Below, piece by piece: positions 43,667-53,725 of a stretch of DNA of 64,000 nucleotides. Numbering within the stretch: the first letter of the stretch is position 1; each line of letters opens with the position of its first letter. The position numbers and the translations under genes are program-made. Source of the stretch: JAUSIF01 sp963711595 (GTDB lineage: Bacteria > Pseudomonadota > Alphaproteobacteria > Rhizobiales > Xanthobacteraceae); contig CAVQER010000005.1 of NCBI GenBank assembly GCA_963711595.1, forward strand, positions 62,001-126,000, given 5' to 3'. A model generated the notes under the pieces. It was given only the letters and a program-made list of their open reading frames with translations, searched no databases and was not told where the DNA came from.

Positions 43667-43919
43667 CGAGCGGCGCGTCGGTCCCGGTAGGTACTGGAGA
43701 ACGCGCGAATATGGTCTGCGGCAGTTAAAATGCGCCGCGACAAATCCCTCAAATTTTATCTTTTTCGTCGGCTGCTGAACCCGGACCCGATCTAGATATT
43801 CCATAATATGTCTTCTGCGAATCAATGGTTCTGGCTGTGCAACACAGCCGGTTGCAGCTAGGCAACGTGCTCGCGCCTGCTATGCAGCGCGCGACCACAA
43901 GCATTTGCCCGGAGCCCGC

Positions 43920-44720
43920 ATGGATGCCTCGCGCGACATTTCCCGCCTCATCGAGATCATGGCGCAGCTTCGCACTCCCGGAAGCGGATGTCCGTGGGAT
44001 CTCGAGCAGACGTTTGAGACGATTGCCCCCTTCACCATCGAGGAATCCTACGAGGTCGCGGATGCAATCGCCCGCGGTGACCTGGAGCAAGGCTTGAGCG
44101 AGGAGCTTGGCGATCTTCTCCTGCAGGTCGTTTTTCACGCGCGCATGGCCGAGGAGCAGGATCGCTTCGATTTCGGCGACGTGGTGCTCGCGATCACCGG
44201 CAAGCTCATTCGCCGGCATCCGCACGTATTCGGTGACGCGGGCAAGTTCAGCCCGGAAGAGGTCAAGGCGCTATGGCACCGTATAAAGGCCGAGGAGCAA
44301 GCTGCACGAGGTCAATCGGGTTCGCGACGTGTCCTGGACGGCGTGCCGATCGGCTTTCCGGCGCTTACGCGCGCGCAGAAGCTTCAGGAAAAAGCTGCGA
44401 AGGTCGGCTTCGATTGGCGCAATGCGCGGGAAGTCCTGGACAAGATCGCCGAGGAAACACGCGAGCTCGATCAGGCTCTGGGAAATCGGGACGAGGCGGC
44501 CGAGGAGGTGGGCGACCTGCTCTTCGCCGTCGTTAACCTTGCCCGCCACCTGGACATCGATGCGGAAGCCGCCCTACGCCATGCAAATGCGAAATTCGCG
44601 CGTCGCTTCGGCTCGATCGAGAATGAACTCGAAGCGCAAGGTCGCTCGCCGAAGGAGGCAACGCTGGCGGAGCTTGAAGGACTCTGGGATGCGGCCAAGG
44701 CCGCCGAGCGCAACCGTTAA
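43920..44720 (+). CDS. mazG: Nucleoside triphosphate pyrophosphohydrolase
   Basis: 266 residues with two MazG domains in tandem: PGSGCPWDLEQT and EESYEVADAIARGD in the first, AEETRELDQALGNRDEAAEE in the second. MazG hydrolyses NTPs to NMP and pyrophosphate and clears non-canonical or excess nucleotides. GGAG five bases before ATG 43920 sets the start. Convergent with hflX, as usual in Rhizobiales. Confidence 0.93.
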   Translation: MDASRDISRLIEIMAQLRTPGSGCPWDLEQTFETIAPFTIEESYEVADAIARGDLEQGLSEELGDLLLQVVFHARMAEEQDRFDFGDVVLAITGKLIRRHPHVFGDAGKFSPEEVKALWHRIKAEEQAARGQSGSRRVLDGVPIGFPALTRAQKLQEKAAKVGFDWRNAREVLDKIAEETRELDQALGNRDEAAEEVGDLLFAVVNLARHLDIDAEAALRHANAKFARRFGSIENELEAQGRSPKEATLAELEGLWDAAKAAERNR

Positions 44721-44729
44721 CGCGCGCCC

Positions 44730-46100
44730 TCACGCGGCGGACGGAAACCGGCGTCGCACCTCACTTACTCTGGTTGGGTCCACACGCACAGTAACGCTCA
44801 TGCGTCCGCGATCATTCAGGGTCCGCGACAGGACTTCTGTCTGCCGGTGAAGCCAGCCGAGGCCCGCTCCGTCGGCTGGATCGAGGTCCAGCTCCAGCGT
44901 CGGACGCCCCGCAGTAACCCGCTCTTCGACCGAGCGGAGGAGCGCTTCAGTCCCCTCTCCTGTCATCGCGGAAATCAACACCGGCTGCGTTTCCTCAGGC
45001 CTGCGCGCGGCAATATTCTCGACGCGTTCGCGCCCGTTTGCATCGAGAAGGTCGATCTTGTTCCAGACTTCAACGATCCTTCGCGTGTCGTTCGCGTCGA
45101 TCCCGAGCTCAGCCAGAATACCGGCCACATCCCTCGCCTGCGCTTCGGTGTCCTCGTGCGCTGAGTCACGAACGTGCACGATCACATCCGCCTCGATCAC
45201 TTCCTCCAAGGTCGCTCGGAACGCAGCGACGAGTTGTGTCGGCAGTTCGGAAATGAACCCGACCGTATCGGACAGGATCGCGCGTGCTCCGTGCGGCAGA
45301 TTGATCGCGCGCAAGGTGGGATCGAGGGTAGCGAACAGCTGATCCTCTGCCTTGACGGTGGCGCGCGTCAGCCGATTGAACAGCGTTGATTTTCCGGCGT
45401 TGGTATAACCTACGAGTGCGATGACCGGATATGGAACGCGTCGCCGGTCCTTGCGATGCAATTCACGCGTTCGCTTCGCCCCTTCGAGCTCGCGTTCGAT
45501 GCGCTTGATCCGCTCGGCAATCATGCGCCGATCCGTTTCGATCTGCGTCTCGCCGGGACCGCCGAGAAAGCCGAAACCGCCGCGCTGGCGCTCAAGATGG
45601 GTCCAGGACCGAACCAAGCGGCTCTTCTGATAATTCAGGTGTGCGAGCTCGACCTGCAACGCACCCTCGCGTGTATGTGCGCGTGCGCCAAAGATCTCGA
45701 GGATCAGTCCGGTCCGATCGACGACTTTCGCGGACCATGCCTTTTCCAGGTTTCGCTGCTGCACCGGGCTGAGCGCCGTGTCGACAAACACCAATCCGGC
45801 GGTCTCCGCGCGCGCCAGGCCCGCGATCTCTTCGACTTTGCCCTTGCCGAGAAAGGTCGCAGGCCGGATGTTTCCGAGCGAAACGATACCCGCACTCACC
45901 ACCCGCAGGTCGATCGCGCGGGCGAGTCCGATCGCTTCTTCGAGCCGCCCTTCGATTTGCCGCCCGCTATCGCCTGCTGTCCTTGCCCGGCGCGCTATAT
46001 TCGGAACGATGACGACGACCCGCTCCGGCGAGCCCGAGGGCGTCGTCGTATCGCCGATCTTCGTGCCGCCCGGACGGGCGGAGACGCGCCGAGGTTCCAA
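44730..46100 (-). CDS. hflX: GTPase HflX
   Basis: 456 residues: an N-terminal HflX domain (about 30-200, ending in GGPGETQIETDRR) and a GTPase domain with G1 GYTNAGKSTLF, DTVGFI (G3) and NKIDLL (G4). HflX splits stalled ribosomes under stress. Follows hfq on the same strand with only a few bases between, the conserved hfq-hflX operon. Confidence 0.95.
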   Translation of the reverse strand: MEPRRVSARPGGTKIGDTTTPSGSPERVVVIVPNIARRARTAGDSGRQIEGRLEEAIGLARAIDLRVVSAGIVSLGNIRPATFLGKGKVEEIAGLARAETAGLVFVDTALSPVQQRNLEKAWSAKVVDRTGLILEIFGARAHTREGALQVELAHLNYQKSRLVRSWTHLERQRGGFGFLGGPGETQIETDRRMIAERIKRIERELEGAKRTRELHRKDRRRVPYPVIALVGYTNAGKSTLFNRLTRATVKAEDQLFATLDPTLRAINLPHGARAILSDTVGFISELPTQLVAAFRATLEEVIEADVIVHVRDSAHEDTEAQARDVAGILAELGIDANDTRRIVEVWNKIDLLDANGRERVENIAARRPEETQPVLISAMTGEGTEALLRSVEERVTAGRPTLELDLDPADGAGLGWLHRQTEVLSRTLNDRGRMSVTVRVDPTRVSEVRRRFPSAA

Positions 46101-46361
46101 CTAGACCTTGTCCGCCGCCGCGGCTTCTTCGGCCGGCTCGAACAACTGGATTGGATGACCTGGCATCACAGTGGATATCGCGTGCTTGTACACGAGCTGC
46201 GAATGTCCGTCGCGACGCAACAGCACGCAGAAATTATCGAACCAGGTCACGACGCCCTGCAATTTAACGCCGTTCACCAGGAAGATCGTGAGCGGCGTTT
46301 TACTTTTGCGAACGTGATTGAGAAAAGTGTCTTGGAGATTCTGGGCTCTATCCGCGGCCAT
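46101..46361 (-). CDS. hfq: RNA chaperone Hfq
   Basis: 86 residues from ATG 46361, with AAGGA nine bases upstream; longer in-frame extensions lack homology. Sm1 and Sm2 motifs are clear: QDTFLNHVRKSKTPLTIFLV and the YKHAIS segment. Hfq helps small RNAs base-pair with target mRNAs; in rhizobia it is also needed for NifA expression. It sits between dat and hflX in the Ntr cluster. Confidence 0.97.
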   Translation of the reverse strand: MAADRAQNLQDTFLNHVRKSKTPLTIFLVNGVKLQGVVTWFDNFCVLLRRDGHSQLVYKHAISTVMPGHPIQLFEPAEEAAAADKV

Positions 46362-46536
46362 TGCCGTCGTTCCTTTTTTTGGTCGACCTTGCGACTTTTT
46401 TCCACCGGCGTTCGCCGATGGCGTCCCTGGACGGCCCATTACCGCTCGGGACGATGGCATTAGACGGCAGTCCACGCCGCGGAACAAGAGACACTTGTGT
46501 GCATCGCGTCTTACTCCGCTGCGATCCTACTGCCGA

Positions 46537-47397
46537 TTATGGCTGCAGTTCCGCCGTGTCATGAAAGCGGGCTCGCAGAGCCCGCGCGACTGCTCCCGGC
46601 CGACCGTCTCCAACCTTGCTGCCGTCAATTCGCACGACCGGCATGACGACCTGCGTGGCAGATGTCAGGAAGGCTTCGCGCGCGGCAAGCGCCTCCGCGA
46701 CCGTGAATTTTCTCTCCTCGATCTTGAGACCTTGCTGTGTGGCGACCTCGAGTGCGACTTCGCGCGTGATGCCTTTTAGGATGCCGCCCGCCGCAGGCCG
46801 GGTGACGATCGCCCCGGCCTTGCTCACGATCCAGGCATTGCTCGATGAGCCCTCGGTCACGAAGCCATCCCGATCGACGAACCAAGCCTCGCGCGCGCCC
46901 TGATCGCGCGCCGACTGTCTCGCAAGCACATTGGGAAGCAGCGCGATTGTCTTGATATCCACGCGCTCCCAGCGATTGTCAGGTACCGTGACGATCGCCA
47001 CCCCGGTTTCCGCCTGTCCCTCGAGCTTGGCACGGTCGATCGATCGCGCGGTGACGACAATGCTCGGTTTGGTGCCGGGCGGGGGAAATCCATGGTCGCG
47101 CCGCGCGACGCCGCGCGTAACCTGCAGATACAGGAGCCCGTCCCGCACGCGATTGCGCCGAAGCGTCTCGCGTAGAACCACACGCAGTGCTGCCGGGGAC
47201 ATCGGGACCGGCATTCGTATCTCGGTGAGCGACCGCTCCAGGCGAGCGAGGTGCTTGCGCTCGTCCACGAGCCGCCCTCCTCGCACCTCGCATACTTCAT
47301 AGACGCCGTCACTGAACTGATAACCGCGATCCTCGATATGCACCGCGGCGCGCGCGTGCGGCAGGTAACGGCCGTTTACGTACGCGACGCGGGACAT
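46537..47397 (-). CDS. dat: D-amino acid aminotransferase (class IV PLP enzyme)
   Basis: 286 residues. The start is RVAYVNGRYLPHARA; the PLP lysine is in VDIKTIALLPNVLA (about 150-155), and EGSSSNAWIV is the class IV phosphate-binding loop. It interconverts D-alanine and D-glutamate, supplying D-amino acids for the wall. Between ntrX and hfq, a placement conserved in Rhizobiales. Confidence 0.92.
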   Translation of the reverse strand: MSRVAYVNGRYLPHARAAVHIEDRGYQFSDGVYEVCEVRGGRLVDERKHLARLERSLTEIRMPVPMSPAALRVVLRETLRRNRVRDGLLYLQVTRGVARRDHGFPPPGTKPSIVVTARSIDRAKLEGQAETGVAIVTVPDNRWERVDIKTIALLPNVLARQSARDQGAREAWFVDRDGFVTEGSSSNAWIVSKAGAIVTRPAAGGILKGITREVALEVATQQGLKIEERKFTVAEALAAREAFLTSATQVVMPVVRIDGSKVGDGRPGAVARALRARFHDTAELQP

Positions 47398-47411
47398 ACT
47401 CTGGTTTCTCG

Positions 47412-48789
47412 TCAGCGCGGCCGATCTTCGATACCGAGCGCCTTGAGCTTCCGGTGCAGAGCCGAACGTTCCATACCGACGAACTCGGCTGTTCGCGAGA
47501 TGTTGCCGCCGAATTGGTTGATCTGCGCGATGAGATACTCGCGCTCGAACATTTCCCGGGCCTCGCGGAGCGGCAGGCTCATCAATTGTTCACCGCCCGC
47601 CCCGTTCGGCATGTTCGGAACGAGCGAGCCGACGTCCGGCGGCAGCATTGCCGCGGTCACCGTTGCGTCGGCATCGCCGCCCGCAAGAATTAGGAGCCGT
47701 TCGACGTTGTTACGCAGCTGGCGGATATTGCCGGGCCAGTCATGCGACTGAAGCACCGCAAGCGCGTCCTCCCCGATCTGCCGTCGCGGAAGGCCGGTGG
47801 TGCCGGAAATCTGATCGAGAAAGTGCTCCACGAGCTCCGGAATGTCCTCGCGCCGCTCGGAAAGGGACGGAACGCGGATCGGTACCACGCTCAGGCGGTG
47901 ATAAAGGTCCTGGCGCAACCGGCCCGCAGCGACTTCGGCTTCGATGTTGTGGCTGGTGGACGACACAATTCGCACGTCGACGTGCACTTTTGCCGTCCCA
48001 CCAGAACGCAGGAAGCTTTGCTCCGTGAGTACGCGCAGGACACGATTTTCGAGTCTCCATCGGCATATCTGCGATTTCGTCGATGAAGAGCGTGCCCCCG
48101 TCCGCCTCTTCCAACGCGCCGATCTTGCGAGAGGCGCCGTTTGCCTCGACGCCGAACAACTCTGCTTCCAGGCGGTCCGGGGTGATTGACGCGGCGTTGA
48201 TCACGACGAACGGCCCCTCGGCGCGCGTCGACTTCCCGTGGATCATGCGGGCGCACAATTCCTTGCCGGCCCCCGACGGGCCCAGGATCAGGATTTGGCT
48301 GTTCGTAGGCGCTACCCGCTCGATCGTCTGCCGCAACTGGTTGATCGATGCGGACGAGCCGACCAGCCGCTGGGCATGCGGGGCGAGTTGCTGCAGCGAC
48401 CGCACCTCGCGTCGGAGACGCAGCGTCTCGAGGGCGCGGCTCGCTACGACCACGAGACGATCGGCATTGAAGGGCTTCTCGATGAAGTCGTAGGCGCCCC
48501 GTTTGATCGCAGCGACTGCCGTCTCGATCGTTCCGTGACCCGAGATCATGACCACCGGCAGATCCGGATGCTGTCCCTTCACGACGTCGAGCAGGGCGAG
48601 ACCATCGAGCCGGCTGCCTTCCAACCAAATGTCGAGCAGAAGCAAATTCGGACGCCGTGCAGCGATCGCGCTGAGTGCCTCTTCGGCGTCTTTCGCCGTT
48701 CTAACGGCGTATCCTTCGTCCTCCAGGATTCCCGATACGAGCTCCCGAATGTCCGCTTCATCGTCGACGACAAGGATATCCGTGGGCAT
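47412..48789 (-). pseudogene. ntrX: Nitrogen response regulator NtrX, frameshifted in the AAA+ domain
   Basis: NtrX is the response regulator paired with NtrY. The receiver domain (DILVVDDEADIRELVSG, phospho-Asp in LLLLDIWLEG) and the first part of the sigma-54 AAA+ domain (GPSGAGKEL Walker A, GALEEADGGTLFIDEI) are in one frame; the second part (VDVRIVSSTSHNIEAEVAAG to the C-terminal Fis-type helix ISRTAEFVGMERSALHRKL) is in another. One extra C at 48050 explains it: without it the join reads METQNRVLRVLTEQSF as in other NtrX proteins. Full length would be about 455 residues. A sequence error is likely, since partner ntrY is intact. Confidence 0.88.
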
Positions 48790-48792
48790 TAC

Positions 48793-51054
48793 TCACCCTG
48801 CTGAAGCGTTTACCGGCGCAGCGCCCTTCGGCGCCTCCGCCTTGCCGTTGCTGACGAATGTTGCTCGGACCCACGCGCCGCGTTCGCCTTGCCCTGCCTC
48901 GGCGGCGTCGCGCAGCTCGATCCCTCCGCCGTGGTCCTCGAAGATTTTCGCGACAATGGCAAGTCCCAATCCTGTGCCCTTGTCACGCGTCGTCACATAA
49001 GGTTCGAGCAAGCGCTCACGGTTTTCTTTCGGCAGGCCGGTTCCATTGTCGATGATATCGATCACTGCGAGATCGCCTTCGATCTTCGCGCGAATGAAGA
49101 TCCGGCCGTGCCCACGATCGGCGACCGTCACAGCGTTGATCGCCTCCACGGCGTTCTTGAGCAGATTGGTCAAGGCCTGGGAAATCAGCCGGCGGTCGAA
49201 GCGAGCGGGCACCGCCCCCGCCGGGACGTCGGTATCGAATGCGATATCCGAGTTCGCGACCCGCATCAGGAACACAGCCTGTCGGATCGTCTCGGCGAGA
49301 TCCTGGGATTCGACCACGGGCTTGGGCATTCGCGCAAACGAAGAGAATTCATCCACCATCCTGCCGATGTCGCCCACCTGCCGGATAATTGTCTCGGTGC
49401 ATTGTTCGAAAACTTCGCGATCCTCGATGATCTTCTTGCCGTATTTGCGGCGCAATCGCTCAGCCGACAGCTGAATTGGGGTGAGCGGATTCTTGATTTC
49501 ATGCGCGATGCGCCGTGCCACGTCCGCCCAGGCTGAGGTGCGCTGTGCAGAGACCAGATCTGTGATGTCATCGAGCGTGATGACGTATCCATGGTGCGGT
49601 TCCGCGGAGGCTTCGGTCGTGACCCGTACATTGATTGTGCGCTCGCGGCCGGCCCGCACGAGGGTCACCGTTCCCTGCACGCGTTGCACGCCCGCTTTCG
49701 CCTGATCGACCAGGGCAGCGAGCTCCGGAATCGCCTCTGCGACCGGCTCGCCGATAACCTCTGCTTCCGGCCGGCCGATCAAGCGCTCCGCCGAACGGTT
49801 GAGAATGTTCAGGCGACCTTCCGGATTCAACCCGATCACGCCTGCGCTCACGCCGGCGAGCACCGCCTCGGTAAAGCGGCGCCGCGCGTCGATCTGATCG
49901 CGCGCGCCGATAATGTCGTCGCGCTGCGAACGCAATTCATGCGTCATCGCGTTGAAGCTGTCCCCGAGGCTCGCTAGGTCGCCGTCCGAGCGGCGTACAG
50001 GCACTTGCACGAACAGATTGCCGGACGCAACCAGGTCAGCAGCAGTGATAAGCCGGCGAATTGGCGCAACGAGCCGGTTCGCGAAATTGAACCCGAGCCA
50101 GACCGCAGCGAGCAGCAGGATCAGTGCGATCAACGCGTACATGAGGGCGAACGCGACCTGCACGCCGAAGCGGCGCGCTTCGAGCCCTTGATATTCAACG
50201 ACGCTTTCCTCCGTTTGACGCAAGTACTGCACGACGCGGGGGTCGATCGGGCGAACCGCATAGAGGAACGTGTCTTCGTATCCTTCGACTGGGACGACCG
50301 CGTGGAAGTAATCGCCGGAAGCAGCCAACGCGAGGATTGGCTGTTCCTGCGTCGCGGCTCGCACGTTGAGGTTGGTTGGAATCAAGAACTCGCGACCGAT
50401 ATTGATCTCGGCACGCTCGATCAAGCTGAGGTCGCCGTGAATCAGCATCGCCGCGGGCATGCCGCGCACCGCCGCGTTAGCAGTGAAGAATTTCCGGAAT
50501 TCTTCGCGGTTTTCGTCGAACATCGGCTTCATGCGCGTGAGGTTGCCGGCAATGCCGGCGAGATCCGCGCGCGCGCTGAGCGAATAATCTCGCACGTACG
50601 CGTCAGCGATATTGATTGCGTTCGAAAGCATCACGCGCGTCCGGTCGGAGAACCAGCGGTCGAGTCCGCGATCGAGCGTGATCGAAGCGATGATCGCGAC
50701 GAGAATCGCCGGAACGACGGCGACGATCCCAAACAGCAGGACAATGCGGGAATGCAGGCGGGCACCCGCCCTGCCCCGCCGGCGGGCACGGACAAGGCCG
50801 ACGAATTCCCACGCAATGACGGCGAGCAAGACCACCGCGATCGCAGCGTTGGTGAGCAGCACCGAGACGACCACGTTGTGGGTCGGAATGACGGGCGTGA
50901 GGCCGGTCAGGACGAAAAACGTGACAGTCGCCGAGGCCAGCGCAAGCACGACAGCAGTCGGGGCGAACCAGACTGTCCAGTTACGCGGCGGCCGCGGAAA
51001 CGGCGCCGAATTCGTGCTCTCTGGTCTACCGCTGGCTTCGACCATTTGCCCCAC
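48793..51054 (-). CDS. ntrY: Nitrogen sensor histidine kinase NtrY
   Basis: 753 residues. Three to four membrane segments at the N-terminus, a periplasmic region, a HAMP linker (RLVAPIRRLITAADLVASGN), a PAS domain (about 370-490), HisKA with the phospho-His in RRIAHEIKNPLTPIQL, and a catalytic ATPase with IDNGTGLPKENRERLLEP and DKGTGLGLAIV. Phosphorylates NtrX. Its stop lies 3 bases before ntrX and it follows ntrC. Confidence 0.95.
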   Translation of the reverse strand: MGQMVEASGRPESTNSAPFPRPPRNWTVWFAPTAVVLALASATVTFFVLTGLTPVIPTHNVVVSVLLTNAAIAVVLLAVIAWEFVGLVRARRRGRAGARLHSRIVLLFGIVAVVPAILVAIIASITLDRGLDRWFSDRTRVMLSNAINIADAYVRDYSLSARADLAGIAGNLTRMKPMFDENREEFRKFFTANAAVRGMPAAMLIHGDLSLIERAEINIGREFLIPTNLNVRAATQEQPILALAASGDYFHAVVPVEGYEDTFLYAVRPIDPRVVQYLRQTEESVVEYQGLEARRFGVQVAFALMYALIALILLLAAVWLGFNFANRLVAPIRRLITAADLVASGNLFVQVPVRRSDGDLASLGDSFNAMTHELRSQRDDIIGARDQIDARRRFTEAVLAGVSAGVIGLNPEGRLNILNRSAERLIGRPEAEVIGEPVAEAIPELAALVDQAKAGVQRVQGTVTLVRAGRERTINVRVTTEASAEPHHGYVITLDDITDLVSAQRTSAWADVARRIAHEIKNPLTPIQLSAERLRRKYGKKIIEDREVFEQCTETIIRQVGDIGRMVDEFSSFARMPKPVVESQDLAETIRQAVFLMRVANSDIAFDTDVPAGAVPARFDRRLISQALTNLLKNAVEAINAVTVADRGHGRIFIRAKIEGDLAVIDIIDNGTGLPKENRERLLEPYVTTRDKGTGLGLAIVAKIFEDHGGGIELRDAAEAGQGERGAWVRATFVSNGKAEAPKGAAPVNASAG

Positions 51055-51143
51055 AACCCCGGCACCGTCCTGATGCCGTGCAACAACACTGGTGCAAAAA
51101 TGTGACAGCGAAAAGGGGTCCCGCGCTGTGGCAGAAATCGCGC

Positions 51144-52586
51144 TTAACGGCCACCCCGGATGATCTGGATGTCCAGGTCGCGGATCTTCTTCCGCAGCGT
51201 ATTGCGGTTAACCCCAAGCAGCTCTGCAGCCTTGATTTGATTGCCTCGCGTCGCCGCCAGCGCCGCGGATACCAGCGGTGTTTCAACTTCTCGCAGAATA
51301 CGATGATACAGCCCGGGTGGCGGAAGATTGTCGCCGAAGCCTCCGAAGTAGCGCGACAGGTGCCGCTCGACGGAGGATCCAAGGTTGTCCTCCGTTGGCG
51401 GCTCGGATCCCATCGCCATTGCGGGCTGAGCGAGTTCCGCGTCGACGATCGCCGGCCCGATGATTTCCTGCGGGTACAGCGCCGCAAGCCGCCGCACGAG
51501 GTTTTCAAGCTCGCGCACGTTGCCCGGCCAGCGATAGCGCTTGAGTCGATCCAGTGCGGCCACGTCCAGTTGTTTGTGCGGAAGCCCTTCGCGCTCGACG
51601 AGCGAGAAGAAGTGCCGGGCAAGATCCGGGACGTCTTCGGTCCGCTCGCGCAGCGGCGGCAACCGCAGCGGAACGACATTGAGCCGGAAGAACAGGTCTT
51701 CGCGAAATAGCCCCTGCTGGATGAGTATGCGGAGGTCTTTGTTCGACGCAGCGATGATGCGGACGTCGGCTTTGATCGGCGTGCGTCCGCCAACCGTCGT
51801 GTACTCGCCCTGCTGCAACACACGCAAAAGCCGAGTTTGCGCTTCCATCGGCATGTCGCCGATCTCGTCGAGAAACAGCGTCCCGCCCTCGGCTTGCTCG
51901 AAGCGGCCGGGGTTTCGTGCGTTGGCACCCGTAAAGGCGCCCTTCTCGTGACCAAACAGCTCCGCCTCAATCAAGTCGCGCGGAATTGCCGCCATGTTGA
52001 TCGGCACGAACGGTCCGCCACGCCGCTTGCCATAATCATGCAGCGCACGCGCAACGAGTTCTTTTCCGGTTCCCGACTCGCCCGCGATCATCACCGTCAG
52101 GTCGGTCTGCATGAGACGCGCGAGCACGCGGTAGATTTCCTGCATCGCAGGCGAGCGACCGACCAACGGGATTGTCGAGTCGCCCTCCTCCGCCCGCGGC
52201 GCAGCCGCCGCGCCGCGCTTTGGGTCGCTCAGCGCGCGCCCGACGATCGCAATCAGTTCCTTGAGATCAAACGGCTTCGGCAAGTATTCGTAGGCCCCGC
52301 GCTCGGATGCCCGCACCGCAGTCATGAATGTGTTTTGCGCGCTCATCACGATGACCGGGAGGTCGGGCCTTGCCTTCTTGATGCGCGGCAGCAGGTCGAA
52401 CGCGTTCTCATCAGGCATCACCACGTCGGTGATGACGAGGTCGCCATCGCCCTGACTTACCCAACGCCAGAGCGTTGCTGCATTCCCACAGGAGCGAACT
52501 TCGTATCCCGCGCGCGACAACGCCTGGTTCAGGACTGTCCGGATCGCTGCGTCGTCATCGGCGACCAGAATGCTGCCCGTCGGCAT
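51144..52586 (-). CDS. ntrC: Nitrogen regulator NtrC (sigma-54 activator)
   Basis: 480 residues from ATG 52586, which has GAGG seven bases upstream and follows the ntrB stop. Receiver domain with phospho-Asp in LVITDVVMPDE (about 54), AAA+ domain with GESGTGKELVARALH, the GAFTGA loop contacting sigma-54 (EKGAFTGANARNPGR), GGTLFLDEIGDMP, and a C-terminal Fis helix-turn-helix (NQIKAAELLGVNRNTLRKKI). Activates nitrogen-limitation genes. Confidence 0.96.
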   Translation of the reverse strand: MPTGSILVADDDAAIRTVLNQALSRAGYEVRSCGNAATLWRWVSQGDGDLVITDVVMPDENAFDLLPRIKKARPDLPVIVMSAQNTFMTAVRASERGAYEYLPKPFDLKELIAIVGRALSDPKRGAAAAPRAEEGDSTIPLVGRSPAMQEIYRVLARLMQTDLTVMIAGESGTGKELVARALHDYGKRRGGPFVPINMAAIPRDLIEAELFGHEKGAFTGANARNPGRFEQAEGGTLFLDEIGDMPMEAQTRLLRVLQQGEYTTVGGRTPIKADVRIIAASNKDLRILIQQGLFREDLFFRLNVVPLRLPPLRERTEDVPDLARHFFSLVEREGLPHKQLDVAALDRLKRYRWPGNVRELENLVRRLAALYPQEIIGPAIVDAELAQPAMAMGSEPPTEDNLGSSVERHLSRYFGGFGDNLPPPGLYHRILREVETPLVSAALAATRGNQIKAAELLGVNRNTLRKKIRDLDIQIIRGGR

Positions 52587-52594
52587 GGCGATCC

Positions 52595-53725
52595 TCACGC
52601 CTGACCCGCCGGATCGGAACCGGCTTCGTTGAACATCGGCATCAAGACCCGGAACGTTGTGCGCCTCGGCTGGCTGTCGCATTCGACGATCCCTCCATGG
52701 TCGCCGACGATCTTTGCGACCATTGCAAGACCGAGGCCACTTCCGCTCGGCTTGGTGGTCACGAACGGATCAAACAGGTACGGTACGAGGTCTTCGGGCA
52801 CGCCTGGACCGTTGTCCCGGACACAGAATTCAAGCGGAAGGCTTACCCGGGCCTCGCTTCCCGGCACCGTGAGGCGAACGCCGGGCCGAAACGCGGTCGT
52901 GAGCGCGATTTCGCCGTCGCTTGCATCGCCAACCGCCTCGGCGGCATTTTTTACGAGATTCAGGAAAACCTGCACAAGCTGGTCGCGGTTTGCATAAACC
53001 GGCGGCAGCGACGGGTCGTACTCCTCGACAATCCGGACGTAGCGCGCAAAGCCCGAAATCGCGATCCGTTTCACATGCTCCAGGACCGCGTGAATATTCA
53101 CGGCTGCGCGTTCCACCGGCCGCTCGTCGGAGAAAATCTCCATTCGATCGACGAGCTTTACGATACGGTCCGCTTCTTCGCAGATCAGTCGTGTGAGCGT
53201 GCGGTCGTCCTCGTCTGCCGATTGCTCGAGCAGTTGTGCCGCCCCACGAATGCCCGACAGCGGGTTCTTGATTTCGTGCGCCAGCATTGCCGCGAGCGCC
53301 GTTACGGATCGCGCGGCGCCGCGATGGGTCAATTGACGATCGATCTTGTCGGCGCGCGAACGTTCCTGCAGCACGACGACAACGTTCCCGGCTCGTTCCT
53401 GCATAGGCGCGACCAGGATGTCGACCAACCGTTCGCCGCCGTTCTTCGGCGTGCCCAGGTCGACACGATACTCGTTGACCGCCGCACCGCGCGAACGGAC
53501 CTGTTCGATCAACGCGAGGAGCGGACTGCCGAACGGCACGAACTCCTTCAGCCGATGTCGCCGAAGCACGGGAGCTCCAACCTGAAAGAAGGCTTCGGCT
53601 GCCATGTTGGCATCGACGACGCGCCCGTCGGGTGCAACCGTGACGACAGGGTGAGGCAGAGCATCGAGCACGGCTTCAGCCGCGCCACCGCCATCGGCGG
53701 TTCGCTCGGCGCGTGCTGCAGTCAT
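52595..53725 (-). CDS. ntrB: Nitrogen sensor histidine kinase NtrB
   Basis: 376 residues from ATG 53725, overlapping the dusB stop in ATGA; a TTG at 53740 is the alternative. A PAS domain (about 20-100) is followed by HisKA with AMLAHEIKNPLSGIRGAAQL and the ATPase region with NLVKNAAEAVGD, VRDNGPGVPEDL and GSGLGLAMV. Cytoplasmic, no membrane segment. Phosphorylates or dephosphorylates NtrC according to the PII state. Confidence 0.95.
   Translation of the reverse strand: MTAARAERTADGGGAAEAVLDALPHPVVTVAPDGRVVDANMAAEAFFQVGAPVLRRHRLKEFVPFGSPLLALIEQVRSRGAAVNEYRVDLGTPKNGGERLVDILVAPMQERAGNVVVVLQERSRADKIDRQLTHRGAARSVTALAAMLAHEIKNPLSGIRGAAQLLEQSADEDDRTLTRLICEEADRIVKLVDRMEIFSDERPVERAAVNIHAVLEHVKRIAISGFARYVRIVEEYDPSLPPVYANRDQLVQVFLNLVKNAAEAVGDASDGEIALTTAFRPGVRLTVPGSEARVSLPLEFCVRDNGPGVPEDLVPYLFDPFVTTKPSGSGLGLAMVAKIVGDHGGIVECDSQPRRTTFRVLMPMFNEAGSDPAGQA

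Noticed and set aside
42041..43690. A 549-codon open frame on the plus strand
   Set aside because: It is antisense to the diguanylate cyclase, whose domains are clear; long antisense frames are expected at this GC content and its sequence shows no family features.
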